Notes: a model not told the origin generated them from the sequence alone. Positions 31,899 to 44,430 are shown, counted from the first letter of the stretch. The stretch: 64,000 nt of DNA from Rhizomys pruinosus (GCA_009823505.1 VZQC01013287.1:3105052-3169051), one strand, 5' to 3'. Program-made: numbers and translations.

Positions 31899-31930
<32 letters not shown>
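31480..31930 (-). mobile_element. Old L1 3' fragment (tentative)
   Basis: Words such as tgctgaatgttgcatgtcgg and atgcttccatgaacatcttg match the antisense of an old L1 3' end. It overlaps the tandem duplication. Confidence 0.4.
31680..31927. repeat. Perfect 124-bp tandem duplication with TG tracts
   Basis: Two adjacent units, 31680-31803 and 31804-31927. About 100 bases of unique sequence are identical, each ending gcgcatagatgtgtgtg and a TG run of differing length. The perfect match implies a recent event, or an assembly duplicate. Confidence 0.95.
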
Positions 31931-31932
<2 letters not shown>

Positions 31933-31997
31933 ATTAACAAATAAAACTGCTCAGTTATAGAATGATTTCTGTGTTTGAGGTTTTATTTGTCATTTGT

Positions 31998-32151
31998 TTG
32001 TTTCTTTGTCTGCCTGTTTTGAGACAGATTCTCATGTAGCCCAGGCTGGTCCCCAACTCAATATATAGCTGAGGATGACCCTGAACTTCTATGTTTATGC
32101 TTCCGCCTCCCAATTGCTGGAATTATAGGTATGCGCCATCACAACTGGTGG
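31998..32151 (-). repeat. Old B1 SINE
   Basis: Reverse: gagacagattctcatgtagc, tgcttccgcctcccaattgc. Confidence 0.7.
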
Positions 32152-33424
32152 TGTGGTTTGTAGATGGTGAAGGATGCTTTGACTATGAGAAATCTGATGT
32201 AATCATCTTATTTTCTAGAGGAAATTCAAGATCTAAGAAGGTAAAGTGAGTTTCCGGAAGTCCTGGGGCAATTTGGGGGCAAATCTAGATAGATCCAAAG
32301 TTCCCAGTTTCCTAGCTCTGGTCTCTGGGACAGTCTCTATAAACTCCATGTAGTATAATCCTCCAGGACGGAGCAGCCCTTTACATTGTGAGTTTATGCT
32401 CAGTCTCAGCTGCCAACCCTCACGAAGTGATGGCTGCTGTGCCTAGGCAGAATCAGACAGGCATTTCCACCACCAAGAGGGAGGGGGCTCCAGAGAGGAG
32501 CTGCAGTTGGCCCAAGGCAGGTAGTTAGTGTCCACAGCTACAGGTGCTGTGTTTATGACCTTCTTTGTGCCAATCATTACCAAGCAGGGATGGGAAAGTC
32601 ACTGTGCACCTGGATGAGTTTGCCCAAATGGCTGGTCCTTCCAGCTACAACATGCAGGGGTGTGTGTGGATGAAATAGTCAGTGGCATGTGTGAAATAGA
32701 AATAGAGCATTTCTAGGAACAAGGAACTGTTAAAATGAATACTTAAAAATCCATAAAATTATATACTACCCTTGGATCTGGACTCCTTTGTCACTAGGAA
32801 CTATGTCATTAACTTCTCAGGCAGATCCCCAGGAAACTGAACTTTCAAGGACAATAGCAAATACTTCAGTAGTGAAAAGCAACTTACTGGAAAATCTCAT
32901 TTATAATCAGATATGTTTTTATTAGGCTTTTATTCTGCTCTACTGACATATGTCCCACTTAGAGAAATAGCAGTCTTTGAAAAAAAAGCATCATTTGAAC
33001 AGAACTACTTAAAATTGCCCTCAAAAATAATTCCAAAGATTGGTTACCCATCATCCATTGCTACACTGAAAAGCTTCTTGGTTTGTGACACACCCTCAAG
33101 GAGTCTTCTCTTTTCCAGATGAGAAATCATCTCTGTGTGTATTTTAATCAGAATGTTTTGGTAAATTCATATATTCACAAACTATATAATGTATCTATGC
33201 ATCTATATCATTATCTATCCAGTTAATGCCTTTGAATCTGCTGAAAGTCCAGGAATGTTAGGAAACTTCATTGCTTTGGTAACAAGGTATCATTGTGTGT
33301 CCCCTGCTATGTCAGCCCCAGAATCCCCAGGCGGGGTTGTGGAGGTGGGCATGGGGGGGCAGGGAGGGTGGGTGAGGGGCAGGAGGATAGCTGTTCACAC
33401 AGGAAAATCATATCTAAAGTGTAG

Positions 33425-33645
33425 ACTGGAAAGAGGGCTCAGCAGTTAAGTGCACTGCTGCTCAGTTATGAGGACTGCAGTTGGGGTCCCATATTAGAAG
33501 GAGGGCTTTCCACAAATGCCAGTAACTCTGGCTCCAAGGGATCTTGCACCCTTCCATGGCCTCTGCATGCACAGCGCAGCCGCAGGTGCTCATGATTGTT
33601 GATGCTCTTATACATAACAGACAGAAAACAAAACAAATCTTTAAA
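33425..33645 (+). repeat. B2/B3-like SINE, old
   Basis: Forward: ggaaagagggctcagcagtt, cagtaactctggctccaagg, catggcctctgcatgcac. Confidence 0.65.
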
Positions 33646-33740
33646 ATTCAGATGCTGAAAATACTTCTGGACTTTTGGCACAAAGTTCTTGAGAGGGGCC
33701 TAAAAAATCAATTCACTTCAATGATTATGACTAATACTTT

Positions 33741-33848
33741 ATTTTAGAGACAGGATCTCATTATGTAGCTGAAGTTGACCTCAAATTTGAGATTGTCTTG
33801 CCTCCTGAGTGCTGGGATTACAGGAATGTGCTCTCACGCCTCATGTGT
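33741..33848 (-). repeat. Proto-B1 SINE
   Basis: Reverse monomer: agagacaggatctcattatg, cctgagtgctgggattacag. Confidence 0.7.
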
Positions 33849-34199
33849 ATTCAGTTTTCTAGTGAATTTTTCCTTTGGTTTAGACTAGCACTGGGTGAGA
33901 CAAGTTCCTGAATGAAATCACCCATTTGATACTGTGGTGGAGGTGGTGACAGCATGGGCAAAACTGGCACAGTGCAGGAAACGGAAAGGCTGGAATTACT
34001 GTACATGTTGAAAATGGCAAAAGATGGGGCACCACCACAAGACCCTAACAAACCACAGCCACCAGCACAGAGGCCGTTCCTCAGCTGTGTCAAGGGAGCC
34101 TGCTCATCACCTGGGTGCTGACTCCGCCCTAGCACTCTGCATGTGGTAGTGTTCATTTTTCTCTTTCCCACCAGGGCCTGGATTCTTGAAGGTAAGACA

Positions 34200-34615
34200 A
34201 CTACATCTTTCCTACTTGTACATTCCCAAAGATTAGCACAATGCCTGGCATAAAGAAGGCATCAGACATTTGGAGTTTCTCTTGTTCTATTCAGTTGTCA
34301 TCTCATGGGAACAAGGACATGAAAGTGAGTTGTCTATGCCATTTTTCTTTTCTCCACCCACCTACCACAGACCTTTTGTCCTCACAAAGGATTAGGGAAG
34401 CGATTCTGTAGGCTAACTCACCAGGCTCTGTTAAAACACAAGCATGTTTGGTTGACAGTGATGGGTTAAACTTCATTGGTTATTAACACCTTACTGTGCA
34501 TTAATTTCTTCTTTTCAATACTGTGATTGACTGAGTGCAGGCAACTGTGGAAGTTGAAAACACAGATCATAGTGGATTCTTAATAAACATTTGCTGAATG
34601 ATGAATGAGTGAATA
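34200..34615 (+). repeat. L2/MIR-class relics
   Basis: caatgcctggcataaagaag at 34240 and aataaacatttgctgaatga at 34582 are typical L2/MIR 3'-end words; the block between is unassigned. Confidence 0.45.
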
Positions 34616-34689
34616 TTTCTGCATAGCAGTAGCAACATTTGCTGAATTCCTACTGTATATTTTAATAAATTACCTTGATATTAATCTAA

Positions 34690-34822
34690 TTTATTTTGAG
34701 AAAGGATCTCACTGTGTAGCCCTGGCTGGCCTGAACTCAGTATGTAGGACAGTGTGGCCTCAGGTTCAAAGGGATCTCCCTGCCTCAGCCTCATGAGTAC
34801 TGGGATTTAGAGCATGACTCAT
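34690..34822 (-). repeat. Proto-B1 SINE
   Basis: Reverse: gagaaaggatctcactgtgt, tgcctcagcctcatgagtac. Confidence 0.7.
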
Positions 34823-35439
34823 GATATTATCTTATTTTAAAAGAAAACATTAAAGTATTATTCTAAACCACCTAAAATAATTTAATACAACTGACTGTCA
34901 TTAGATGGTTTTGAGAAATGCTCCTTATCATATCACTTTGATGTGATAAAGATGCAGAAACCATTAGACTGGGAATTTCCCATAATTACTGAAGAATGAT
35001 TCCACAGCACAGTGGAAAGTGGCAATTTTCGAGTTGAAAATTAATCTGATTAATTTACAGAGCCAATCTAAAAAGCACTGGGCACCTGAGTGAATGTATA
35101 AAACCTGAATTGTTTCATAATCTTCTGTTTAACTAGTGGCTGGGAGCAATGTGGCCTGGAGACCTGATCAGAGGTATATAATGAGTGGAGGTCAATCACA
35201 CTCGGTATGCTTAGGCACTCCTATCTAATGAGATTGGGTGCATTCAGGGTGGTGTAGCCATAGACATCCAGTCAATCCTGCCTGTCAGATAGGGAGAACA
35301 GTGTCTATCTACAGGTTACTATGAGAATCCAATGTCAAGAAGTTAATATTTGGGGAACTCATTGAATTACTTTTAGAGGGTTCCAAAAGTGTTCCAGAGA
35401 GTAAGACATGGCTTTCAAACTGATAGAAGGGGCAACAGT

Positions 35440-36600
35440 TGTTGATAGAGAAAAGTCATTAGTGAGTGCACCTAACTATGAACCCTGTGGGTTATAATTA
35501 TGACAAGTCTGGCAAGATATGCCCATTGAGGGCTAGAAAGGTGGCTCAGTTGATAAGAACACTAGGTTCCTTTTGTAGAGGACACAGGTTCAATTTCCAG
35601 CACCCACGTGGTGGCTAACAACCATCTATAATTCCAGTTCCAGGGGAGTGCAATGCCCTCATCTGACCTCCACAGGTATTGCACAACATGGGTACACTGA
35701 CATACATGGAGGCAATAGACTCGTACACAAAATAAAGAATAATAAATTTAACATTTTTAAAAAAGGTATGCCCACTGGTGCAATAACAGTATGGCTGCCA
35801 TCGGGGCAGCCAACCACTTCTGGCCTGGATTTAAGCCCTGTTCCAAAGGAGGAAACTCATGTCTGGTATTGTAAACTTGGCCAAAAATCCATGGCTGGAG
35901 AGATAACAGGCCCTAGGGGAGAACCTACTACTATAATTTTGCTAAACAGACAGTATCGAATTGCCTTCTAAGTACTGAGAAGTACCCATAGACTAGTGAA
36001 GCTTTCAACCCCCCCCCTTTTTTTGTCATGGATGGCAATTAATACAGAGACTCACAGCTGATGGGAGTGTAGAAAATGAGTTAACTGCAGAGTGCTCAAC
36101 TCTAAATGGAACATTTCTATCACTCTATCCCTGCATGGCTTGGGGAACATTGTACAAGAGGAAATACTGCAAGAACCAGAAGTAGGGGAAACTGCTACAG
36201 AATGGTGTCTTTGGGCATGACGCTGCACTCATGAACTCACAGTGGCTGCATTTTCCTGCACAAGACCTGCACGATCAAGCCAGCCAAAATTCTAGCATAG
36301 ACTGGGGATAGGTTCATGATGTCTAAGCTGAGGAGCTTTGGCAGATTATAGCTGCTGGAGTAGGAAAGTCAGTTCTCTTCAGGTAAAGGGGCCATTTATG
36401 AGTTGTTCCAGTGGCTCTCCTTATACCTATGCAACTATGGGCAGCACTGATTGAATTCAGTGGACTAGGAAAAGAAGACGTGAGTTGGGAGAGGGGCATG
36501 GTGGTAGGAGTCTGGGAGGGGCTGGAGAGAGAGTAGGGAGTTGAAATGATCAAAATACATTGTATGCATTGTGGAATTCTCAAGGAATAAATTTAAAAAG
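35440..36600 (+). mobile_element. Rodent L1 3' end, interrupted by a B2
   Basis: Forward L1 3' region: aagatatgcccattgag is split by a B2 and resumes at aggtatgcccactgg; later atcaaaatacattgtatgca and ggaataaatttaaaa near the end. Similar blocks lie at 43215-44430 and 45425-46137. No ORF2 remains. Confidence 0.65.
35529..35760 (+). repeat. B2/B3 SINE inserted in the L1 3' end
   Basis: Forward copy, gggctagaaaggtggctcag to ataataaattta. Its target-like flanks tatgcccattg and tatgcccactg differ by one base. Confidence 0.88.
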
Positions 36601-37069
36601 AGTGAGATGCCTGGACTCCTGGAGCTTTTGTTCTAGCTTCCGTCTCTAGGGAGATATGGAATGTAGGACAGTGCTGGACATGGAGTAGAGCTGATGAAGG
36701 GTATGGTGTTATGAAATCACATCTTCTTGGGTTGGATGCTCAACAACGTACTGCTGCCCATGATGATAAATGACTGATAAAGCCAAAGGCTTTTCAACCA
36801 TGACTCTCCAGCTTAGCTCAACTGCTAAAAGAGCCTGTTAGTGCAGTCAGCTCTACCGCCAGTGCTCCTGAGCACCTGCGACCTGAGGCTCCACACCTAC
36901 CCTGCACTCCAGGCATGGGAGTATAAATTAGTCTGACACTCCTTATGTTTGGAACTCAATCATATGCACATTGCAGATACTATCGCCAATGACTAATTAT
37001 TCCCAGGATTTGCCTTTAGTACTCTTAAACTACCAATTAAATAATGGAAGAAGGAATAAACACATTCTG

Positions 37070-37475
37070 GAATCCAACAGCTTGGTTCAAATCCCAGATG
37101 TGCTACTTAACATTGTGAACAATTTATGGCAACTCTCCAGACCACAGTTTTCCCACACACACTGTAGAGTAATATATCTCTATAGGGTCGAAGAGATAGT
37201 TCAGGGGTAGAGGTAACTGTTGCCAAGCCTGACAACCTGAGTTTGATTTCTGGGACCTACATGGTGGAAGGAGAGAACTGACTCCCACAAGTGCTCTGAC
37301 CTCCAATTGCACACCTACAGCATGTGTGTAGCACAGTATACCTCTACCCACTGACACATACACATATAGACATGCCAAATAAATTAAATGTAATAAAAAT
37401 TTAAAAAACTACCTGTCTTCTAGGACTATTTCCAGAATTAAACAAATTAAATGACATGCACAGCTCCTAAGTAAG
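37070..37475 (+). repeat. MIR relic split by a later SINE
   Basis: gttcaaatcccagatgtgct before and aattaaatgacatgcacag after the SINE at 37180-37410 read as one forward MIR. Confidence 0.5.
37180..37410 (+). repeat. B3-like tRNA SINE
   Basis: Forward: gaagagatagttcaggggta, gccaagcctgacaacctgag, acatggtggaaggagagaac, tail ataaaaattt. Confidence 0.8.
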
Positions 37476-37789
37476 CTTCGAGACATATCACTTACTGTTT
37501 TCATTACTAACTGTAGAACTGGAAATAGGTCATCTTTGTTGGCCAGAAACAATACAAACACAGGGCATCTGTGACATCTCCAGGGCTTAACGTGTGTGAT
37601 TTGAGATCTCTCCCTCTCTCTGCCCACCCCTGTGTCATCTTTTATGGTACATATTTTATGAAGTTTCTGGGTGAATGATTTCTTTTTTATACGGTGTTTT
37701 AAATTATCAAAGCTCTTTCCTATAGGTAATCTCCGGTGACTGTCACTGGGCCCCTAGCAGATGGGCCTGAGGAAGATGCCTGAACTTGT

Positions 37790-37870
37790 ATTTCTGACTA
37801 GGAAACCAAGGCAGAGAGAAGGTAAGTGATTGACTCTCTCAAAGTTCTGTGATTGACTGGCTGGTTCCTG
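37790..37870 (-). repeat. MIR relic
   Basis: ggaaaccaaggcagagagaa and gtaagtgattgactc resemble the reverse MIR core. Confidence 0.4.
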
Positions 37871-38359
37871 ATAGGGTATGTCTAATTTCTACTTGAGGTG
37901 GAGAAATCATTATTTAATATCAAAGTCTTATTCACTGCAAGGACTCGGAATCAGGCACAGGAAATGAATTTCAGAAAATCTCTCAGCAGCAACTGAGTTT
38001 TCAGTGAGTGGGAGAGTCAATAAATAATTAGCTTTAGACTTGGCTGTGAAGCTACACATTTGCACCAAGTGTTTTGTCTTCATAATCCTCTGGGCCCTTC
38101 ATGTGCCATTTGTTGGATATCCTCTCGAATATTCTCAAAGCCATTAGAAAGGAAAGTTACAAGTTTTGTAACTTTTTTAGTATCTCTACAGTTCTATGCA
38201 TCTTAGGTTTTCTTTTCTGGCAAAGAGCCATAACCCCTTTCCAAACAGTGGGATCCACTTTCTGTCCATCCTGCCTATTTCCAGAGCGACTTTTTTCCTT
38301 CCTAGGGTGGCTTCCTTCACATTTTGATCAATCTCATCATAACTTAAAAGAAGATATTT

Positions 38360-38473
38360 GGTTTTTGCTTTTTGAGGCAGAGTCCTGTTATGTAACCCAG
38401 CTTCAAGCACATGCAGTTCTGCCTCAGCCTCTCAAGGGCTGGGATTATAGGAGTGTGCTACCATGTCTAGCTT
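38360..38473 (-). repeat. Proto-B1 SINE
   Basis: Reverse: ttttgaggcagagtcctgtt, gcctctcaagggctgggatt. Confidence 0.7.
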
Positions 38474-39980
38474 CACTGTGCCTTCTGATCTGAGTAGTCA
38501 GGGCAGAAGAACCAGTGAAAACAAGACTTCTAGAACCAGTTGTATTGTGCCTTCTTGGTCCTATCTCTCTCCAGCCATTGCCATGAAAACCAATATCACA
38601 GCTCCTGCCACAGATGGCCTGTGCATAGATTACTGGCATCCTGGCATGGTTGGATTCCACGAGTAGGACCAGGGAAAGTGTGCATACAACTTGAAAGTGC
38701 ACAGGAATCCATAAGCCTCAGAGCAAATTTGGCTCATGGGGATGGAGTCTGGAGGACAAGTTAGAGATGCAGCATATGTGACTTCTCAGAGGGTCTCTGT
38801 AGGACTCAGTTCAGCTGAGCACAGGGCTGGCCAACATGTGCCTACAATGGCTTCCCTGTCACAGTCCTCCATCCCAGAATTAATTTTGTTATTTGCAAAG
38901 TTAAACTAAATGTATGAATTTGCCTTTGCCTCCACCTTTACCTTGGGAAAGAACATGAGAAACCCACATTGGTTTTCAGATGAGAGATTATATCAGGGTA
39001 TGTCAGTGTTGCCACAGACTGTATCTATAATTCAAGTGATAGCTATTTCTTGACTCATCTGTCAGAGAAACAATATGGTAATTACAGCAAAACCCCCAGA
39101 AGGGTGAGTATAGGTTCAAAGTTTGCCAATAATTACTTTTGTGACCTAAGCTATCATTCAGCAATCAGTGCCTGATCTGTAACATAAAGGAGATGAAACG
39201 GATGATGTCATCTTCAGTATTCTTTCAGGTTTCTTGATAGTACACTGATGAAATATAAGCACCTGGGTTACTGTGTAGAGTAGCTCTTTCTCCTTCATTA
39301 ACCCAAGGGATTGTTTGGGTTAAAAATACAGCAGTACTTTAATGCAACTTTAGACGGGCAAGTGAATCAGTCCCGAAGGTCTAGATCAGAGAATGAGCAG
39401 CTACTCAGAACCTCAAAAAACAATAACGCTGACGGAAAGAGAGCGAAGCTGCTTCTATGGGAGTCAGCACACATTAGCAGGGGCTGCAGTGTGAAGATAA
39501 GAACAGAATAATGAGCAGACGACTTGCAACCAACTTCCCCGACTGCACTCCAGCAGTCACTACTAACAGAGCTTGATAAATGGACACCAGGGGCTGAGGG
39601 AGGTTCTCCCCCCCTACCCCAACCAACTCCCCTCCATCTCCCTTTTAGGAGTTGCTTGGAAATTTGGTTTAGAAAATGCTTCTACTTTGAGAAAAATAAT
39701 ACAAAATCTTGACAGTTTCAGGAAGAAAACAGAAAAACATTGAAACAGGCGCATCAGTCCAGAAAAAGATGGAAGGATATGATAGTGAACGCAACACTAG
39801 GGTTACAGAACATGCAGAAAAAATAGAGTGTAAAGCAAATGAAGTTGTAGATGTCACCGTCCGAAGACAGTTAAGATATATAAAACACGTTATTTCAATT
39901 CTACACATGAAGACAAGCATCTCAGAGCAAAACCATTTGATGACATGCAGCTAATTAGCAACAGAAGTCTGGGACTTTTA

Positions 39981-40251
39981 TTTTATTTATTTATTTTTTT
40001 TAATTTTTTTTTATTAATTTTATTTATTTTTTGTATGTGTATGAATGTACTGTCTGCATGAAAGTCTGTGCACCCGTGTCGTGCAACGCCGCGGAGGTCA
40101 GAAGACGGTCTCGGATTCCCCTGGAACTGGAGTTCTCCTGGAATTGGAGCCTCAGACGGTTCTCAGCCGCCATGTGGGTGCTGGGGATTGAACTCGCGTC
40201 CTCTGTAAGAGCGGTCGGCGCTCTTAACCGCTAGGCCATCTCTCCAGCCCC
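39981..40251 (-). mobile_element. Young B2-type SINE with 18-bp target duplication
   Basis: Reverse copy with intact head (ctaggccatctctccagcccc) and internal duplication. It is bounded by agaagtctgggactttta at 39963-39980 and 40252-40269, an exact 18-base duplication typical of L1-driven insertion. Confidence 0.96.
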
Positions 40252-40308
40252 AGAAGTCTGGGACTTTTAAAAGTATATATTTTTCTTTAAGATTTGTGTT
40301 TATTGGAC

Positions 40309-41095
40309 TCAGTTGGTAAAGCGCTTACCGTACAAGCATGAGGAGTGGAGTTTGAGCCCTAGCGCCCATGCTAACAAGCTAGGCGTAGGTGAATGTGCTG
40401 GCGATCCTGGTGCTAGGGAAGAGGAGACAGGCTGAATGCTGGAGCTCAATGGCCAGCCACTCTGACCTCCTTGGGAAGTTCCAGACAAATGAGAGACCCT
40501 GCTGTGGGATCAGTGCCCTGTTTGAACTCTGCCAGAAGCATACTTGGCATACCAGCCAAGTCACCACCAGCTAAGCGTGCCAATGATGCCAAAGCCAGAT
40601 AGGCAGGTATACAGGTTCTGAAGTGCAGTGTCCCTTATGCCTAGGTTAGATAAGAAAGCCATACCTACTTGCGCTGCTTTGTGAATATCTGCCACATGTT
40701 GTAATTTCCTGAGCCCCTGCAGAGGAATGTCCTATGATCTGCCTCCCTTTTGCTCCTGAATATCTGCTTAGAGCATCTCACCCAGGCTAATGAAAACTTG
40801 GGGAGCTAGAAACTTGGAGTTGTTTCTTCTACGAAACGGAATCTCCTGATTCCTCCACTTTCTTAGGTGTGAGAATGTCTCACATATGCCATGCCATGCC
40901 ATCCCTCTGTAGCTACCAGCACTCAGCCACAAAGCATGTAGAGCACCCTGTCTCAAAACAGCGTATGGAAAGCATCTGAAGAATGCCACCTGAAGTTGAC
41001 CTCTGGCCTCCACCTGCATGTACATACCTGACTCTGTGCACAAGAACACACACACACACACACACACATACACACATACACACACACACACATGA
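40309..41095 (+). repeat. B4-like SINE material plus CA tail, discontinuous
   Basis: A tRNA-like head (gttggtaaagcgcttaccgt, 40313) and a distal part (cacctgaagttgacctctgg, 40988, then a CA run 41044-41092) belong to the B4 class. The middle is rearranged, so this may be two elements. Confidence 0.5.
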
Positions 41096-41107
41096 CATAT
41101 AGTATTT

Positions 41108-41357
41108 AAAAATTTTTTTTTAATTTTATTTATTTCTGTATGTGTATGAGTGTACTGTCTGCATGCAAGTTTGTGCACCCATGTCGTGCAATGCTGTGGA
41201 GGTCAGAAGAGGGCGTCGGATTCCCCTGGAACTGGAGTTCTCCTGGAATTGGAGTTTCGGATGGTTCTCGGCCACCATGTGGGTGCTGGGGATCGAACCC
41301 TGGTCCTCTGCAAGAGCGGTAGGTGCTCTTAACCGCTAGGCCATCTCTCCAGCCCCA
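41108..41357 (-). repeat. Young B2-type SINE
   Basis: Reverse copy with internal duplication and full head. atatagtattt occurs on both sides (41097-41107 and near 41364-41374). Confidence 0.95.
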
Positions 41358-41375
41358 ATATATATAGTATTTTTA

Positions 41376-41552
41376 AAAATTACATTTATTTATTGTGTGT
41401 GTGTATGCATTTGCCATGATACTCATGTGGAGATCGGAGGACAAAAACTGAGGGAGTCTGTTCACTTTCTACCATGTGAATTCTGGGGATCAAACTTGGA
41501 TCGTCAGGCTTGGTGGCAAGTACCTGTACCTGCTGAGCTGCCTCGCTGATGC
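41376..41552 (-). repeat. B3-like SINE, old
   Basis: Reverse: ggggatcaaacttggatcgt, aagtacctgtacctgctgag. Confidence 0.6.
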
Positions 41553-41942
41553 TTTTTGTGAATTTCTGTCCTTGTCAAGCTGATATCAACATATGGTTAG
41601 CAACTCTAACAGCACCGGGAGGTGCATGGTACATGTAGCAGTTTCCATCTTGCTGTTTTTATCCTTTGGCTTCATTTCCCAAGCCTTTCATTTGAGTTTT
41701 CCTTTTAATCATCATATTTTAAATTTTCAATAGCTTTTTTCTTCATGGCTCCTCCTATTATTTTTTAAGCAGCCTATTACTGTTTAATGAATATAGTATT
41801 CTCTTCAAGGACATTAAACGATTTTCTCTAAATCCATTTTTTTTCTGTTTTGCCTCCTGTTTTTAATTGGAGTCACATAAAATGTCTATAATCTTTGGTT
41901 GCCCACTTGTTTGCCACAGTAGGGAATTAAAAGGCTGGATAG

Positions 41943-41943
<1 letters not shown>

Positions 41944-41976
<33 letters not shown>
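41944..41976. repeat. TG microsatellite
   Basis: Sixteen or so uninterrupted TG units. Confidence 0.95.
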
Positions 41977-41978
<2 letters not shown>

Positions 41979-42071
41979 CCCACATGCATTTGCATGTATT
42001 AGGATGGCTAGCTAAATTATACCAGCTTGATTAAATTTAAGTTTTGGATAAAACTATTTCTTTTTTTTTTA

Positions 42072-42450
42072 TTTTTATTTTTTTTTTTGAGACAGGGTCT
42101 CCCTGTAAGCTCTGGCTGTCCTGGAACTCCACTCTGTAGACCAGGCTGGCCTCGAACTCACAGAGATCTGCGTGCCTCTGCCTCCAAGTGCTAGATTAAA
42201 GGCTGACCACGGCATTTATTTATTTCTGTATGTTTATCAATGTACTGTCTGCATGCAAGTCTGTGCACCTGTTGTTGTGCAATGCGCGCGCGGAGGTCAG
42301 AAGAGGGTCTCAGATTCCCCTGGAACTGGAATTCTCCTGGAATTGGAGTTTCAGACGGCTCTCGGCCGCCATGTGGGTGCTGGGGATCGAACCCGGGTCC
42401 TCTGCAAGAGAGGTCGGCGCTCTTAACTGCTAGGCCATCTCTCCAGCCCC
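42072..42450 (-). mobile_element. Composite B1-B2 SINE block
   Basis: Reverse B1 (42072-42205, lacking its normal 5' ending) runs without target duplication or A tail into a reverse young B2 (42213-42450). The pair as a whole is flanked by aaaactatttctttt at 42050-42064 and 42451-42465. It looks like one inserted chimera. Confidence 0.75.
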
Positions 42451-42465
42451 AAAACTATTTCTTTT

Positions 42466-42699
42466 TTTTTTTTATTAATTTTATTTATTTCCGTATGTGT
42501 ATGAATGTACTGTCTGCATGCAAGTTTGTGCACCCGTGTCGTGCAATGCCGCGGAGGTCAGAAGAGGGTCTCAGATTCCCCTGGAACTGGAGTTCTCCTG
42601 GAATTGGAGTTTCAGACGGTTCTCGGCCGCCATGTGGGCGCTGGGGATCGAACCCGGGTCCTCTGTAAGAGCGGTCGGCGCTCTTAACCGCTAGGCCAT
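42466..42699 (-). mobile_element. Young B2-type SINE at the same target, head truncated
   Basis: Reverse copy with the internal duplication. It ends at ctaggccat, missing the last 12 bases of the head, and is followed by a third copy of the target, taactatttctta (42701-42713). Confidence 0.93.
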
Positions 42700-42834
42700 A
42701 TAACTATTTCTTATATAAATATGTTTCCAAGAATATTTATGAGACACACACACACATTACACGTTTTAGGCATTTTAAGAAGGAGAAGACAGACACTTTT
42801 GATTCACCAGAGTGAGATTTGAATCCAGGTCATG

Positions 42835-43045
42835 GGGCTGGAGAGATGGTTAGGTGGTTAAGAGCACTTATTGCTCTTGCGGAGGACCTGGGTTCATTCC
42901 CCAACACCCATATGTAGCTAACAGCCATCCATAACTCCAGTTCTAGAGGATCTGACTCTGTCTTCTGGACCCTGTGGCCACTGCATGCACATGGCATACT
43001 TATATACTGACAGGCAGAACACTCATATACATAAAATAACAAGAA
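42835..43045 (+). repeat. B2/B3 SINE
   Basis: Forward copy, ggggctggagagatggttag to catatacataaaataac. Confidence 0.9.
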
Positions 43046-43214
43046 ACACATCAAAAATCTTTTGAAGAACACATAGCCAACCAAGTTCTTGGTTCCCCAC
43101 CAGAACTTGATGGTAAGACCTTATCGCTGAAGGCACTACATGCATCAAGCTGGTGCTAACTGCAGAGCTGCATTTCTACTGGCTAGTGTTCTTAGTGTTG
43201 GATGTTGCTATATA

Positions 43215-44430
43215 TGTTACCAAAAGGCAAAATTAATCATCAACCTGACCCAGCTGTGAATCTTGTGAACTACAGCAACAACTGGCCTGGCAAAATATGC
43301 CTACCAGAGCAATATGGCACAAATATTATAGAAGTAATCACCCATTCTCTAATTGGATTTAAGGCCTGCTTCCTTGGATGGAGCCCATACCTGACACTGA
43401 TATCAGGCTTAGGAATCTGGAACTAGACAGGTCACAAGACATAGGTAAGAGCCTAATACTAGTTTTCTTTTTTATTTATTTTTTTTTTAATTTTTTAAAA
43501 ATTTTATTTATTTCCGTATGTGTATGAGTGTGTTGTCTGCATGCAAGTTTGTGCACCCATGACGTGCAATGCCATGGAGGTCAGAAGAGGGTCTCAGATT
43601 CCCCTGGAACTGGAGTTCTCCTGGAATTGGAGTTTCAGACGGTTCTCGGCTGCCATGTGGGTACTGGGGATCGAACCCGGGTCCTCTGCAAGAGCAGTCG
43701 GCGCTCTTAACCGCTAGGCCATCTCTCCAGCCCAATACTAGTTTTCTACTAAACAGTTATCATCTTGAACTGACCCCTAATGACTTATTGTTCTACCTGT
43801 AGATTAATGCATCTCTCAAGTCTCACCAGAGCAGTTTCCTTATGCAACAGATGGTGACTAACACAGGAACCCACAACTAACCAATGTGCAGAAAACAAGA
43901 TGCTGCAGAGTGCTTATCTCTGAATAGGGACATCAAACTCCCAAGGCTCAGGGATCATTGTGGAAGCATTGGAGGGCTGGGAGTGAGACCCAGAGGTGGT
44001 GGGTGACCATCAGGAAACAGCTTTCCAGATAACTGGTCAGCTACGCTTATGAACTCACAGTAATGGTGACAGCACACACAAGTCCCACACAAACTTGAAG
44101 CAGACAGAATCCCAGCACAGACATGGGGAAGTTGGTAAGAAACCCCCAAACCAACCTAAGGAAATTCTGGGGACTGATAGCTGCTGGGAGGTAAAAGACA
44201 TTCTCTTTCAAGGATGGGACTCCTGGTAAGTTAGCCATGCTCCAGTGAACGGACACACACTGAAGGACACCTGGAGACACAAATTAGACTCTATAGGCCT
44301 TATTATACGGGTATAATAGAGTACATAAAATTGGACAGGGGCAGTAAAGGAAGGTGCGGACAAGAGGAGGTGATCTAAATACCATCAAATTATATTATAT
44401 GAAAATATCAAAAATTCAATAAAAAATCCA
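43215..44430 (+). mobile_element. Rodent L1 3' end, interrupted by a young B2
   Basis: Forward: ggaacccacaactaaccaat, tgctgcagagtgcttatctc, caaggctcagggatcattgt, then ttcaataaaaaatcc at the end. These match the rodent L1 3' untranslated region order. Confidence 0.65.
43469..43733 (-). mobile_element. Young B2-type SINE inside the L1 3' end
   Basis: Reverse copy with the internal duplication, bounded by aatactagttttct at 43455-43468 and 43734-43747. Confidence 0.96.

Noticed and set aside
39981..43733. Recurrent 60-67 codon + strand frames beginning MYECTVCMQVC (also at 11.9, 12.2 and 52.6 kb)
   Set aside because: These are the antisense strand of the young B2 SINE and recur wherever a copy lies; not a gene family.
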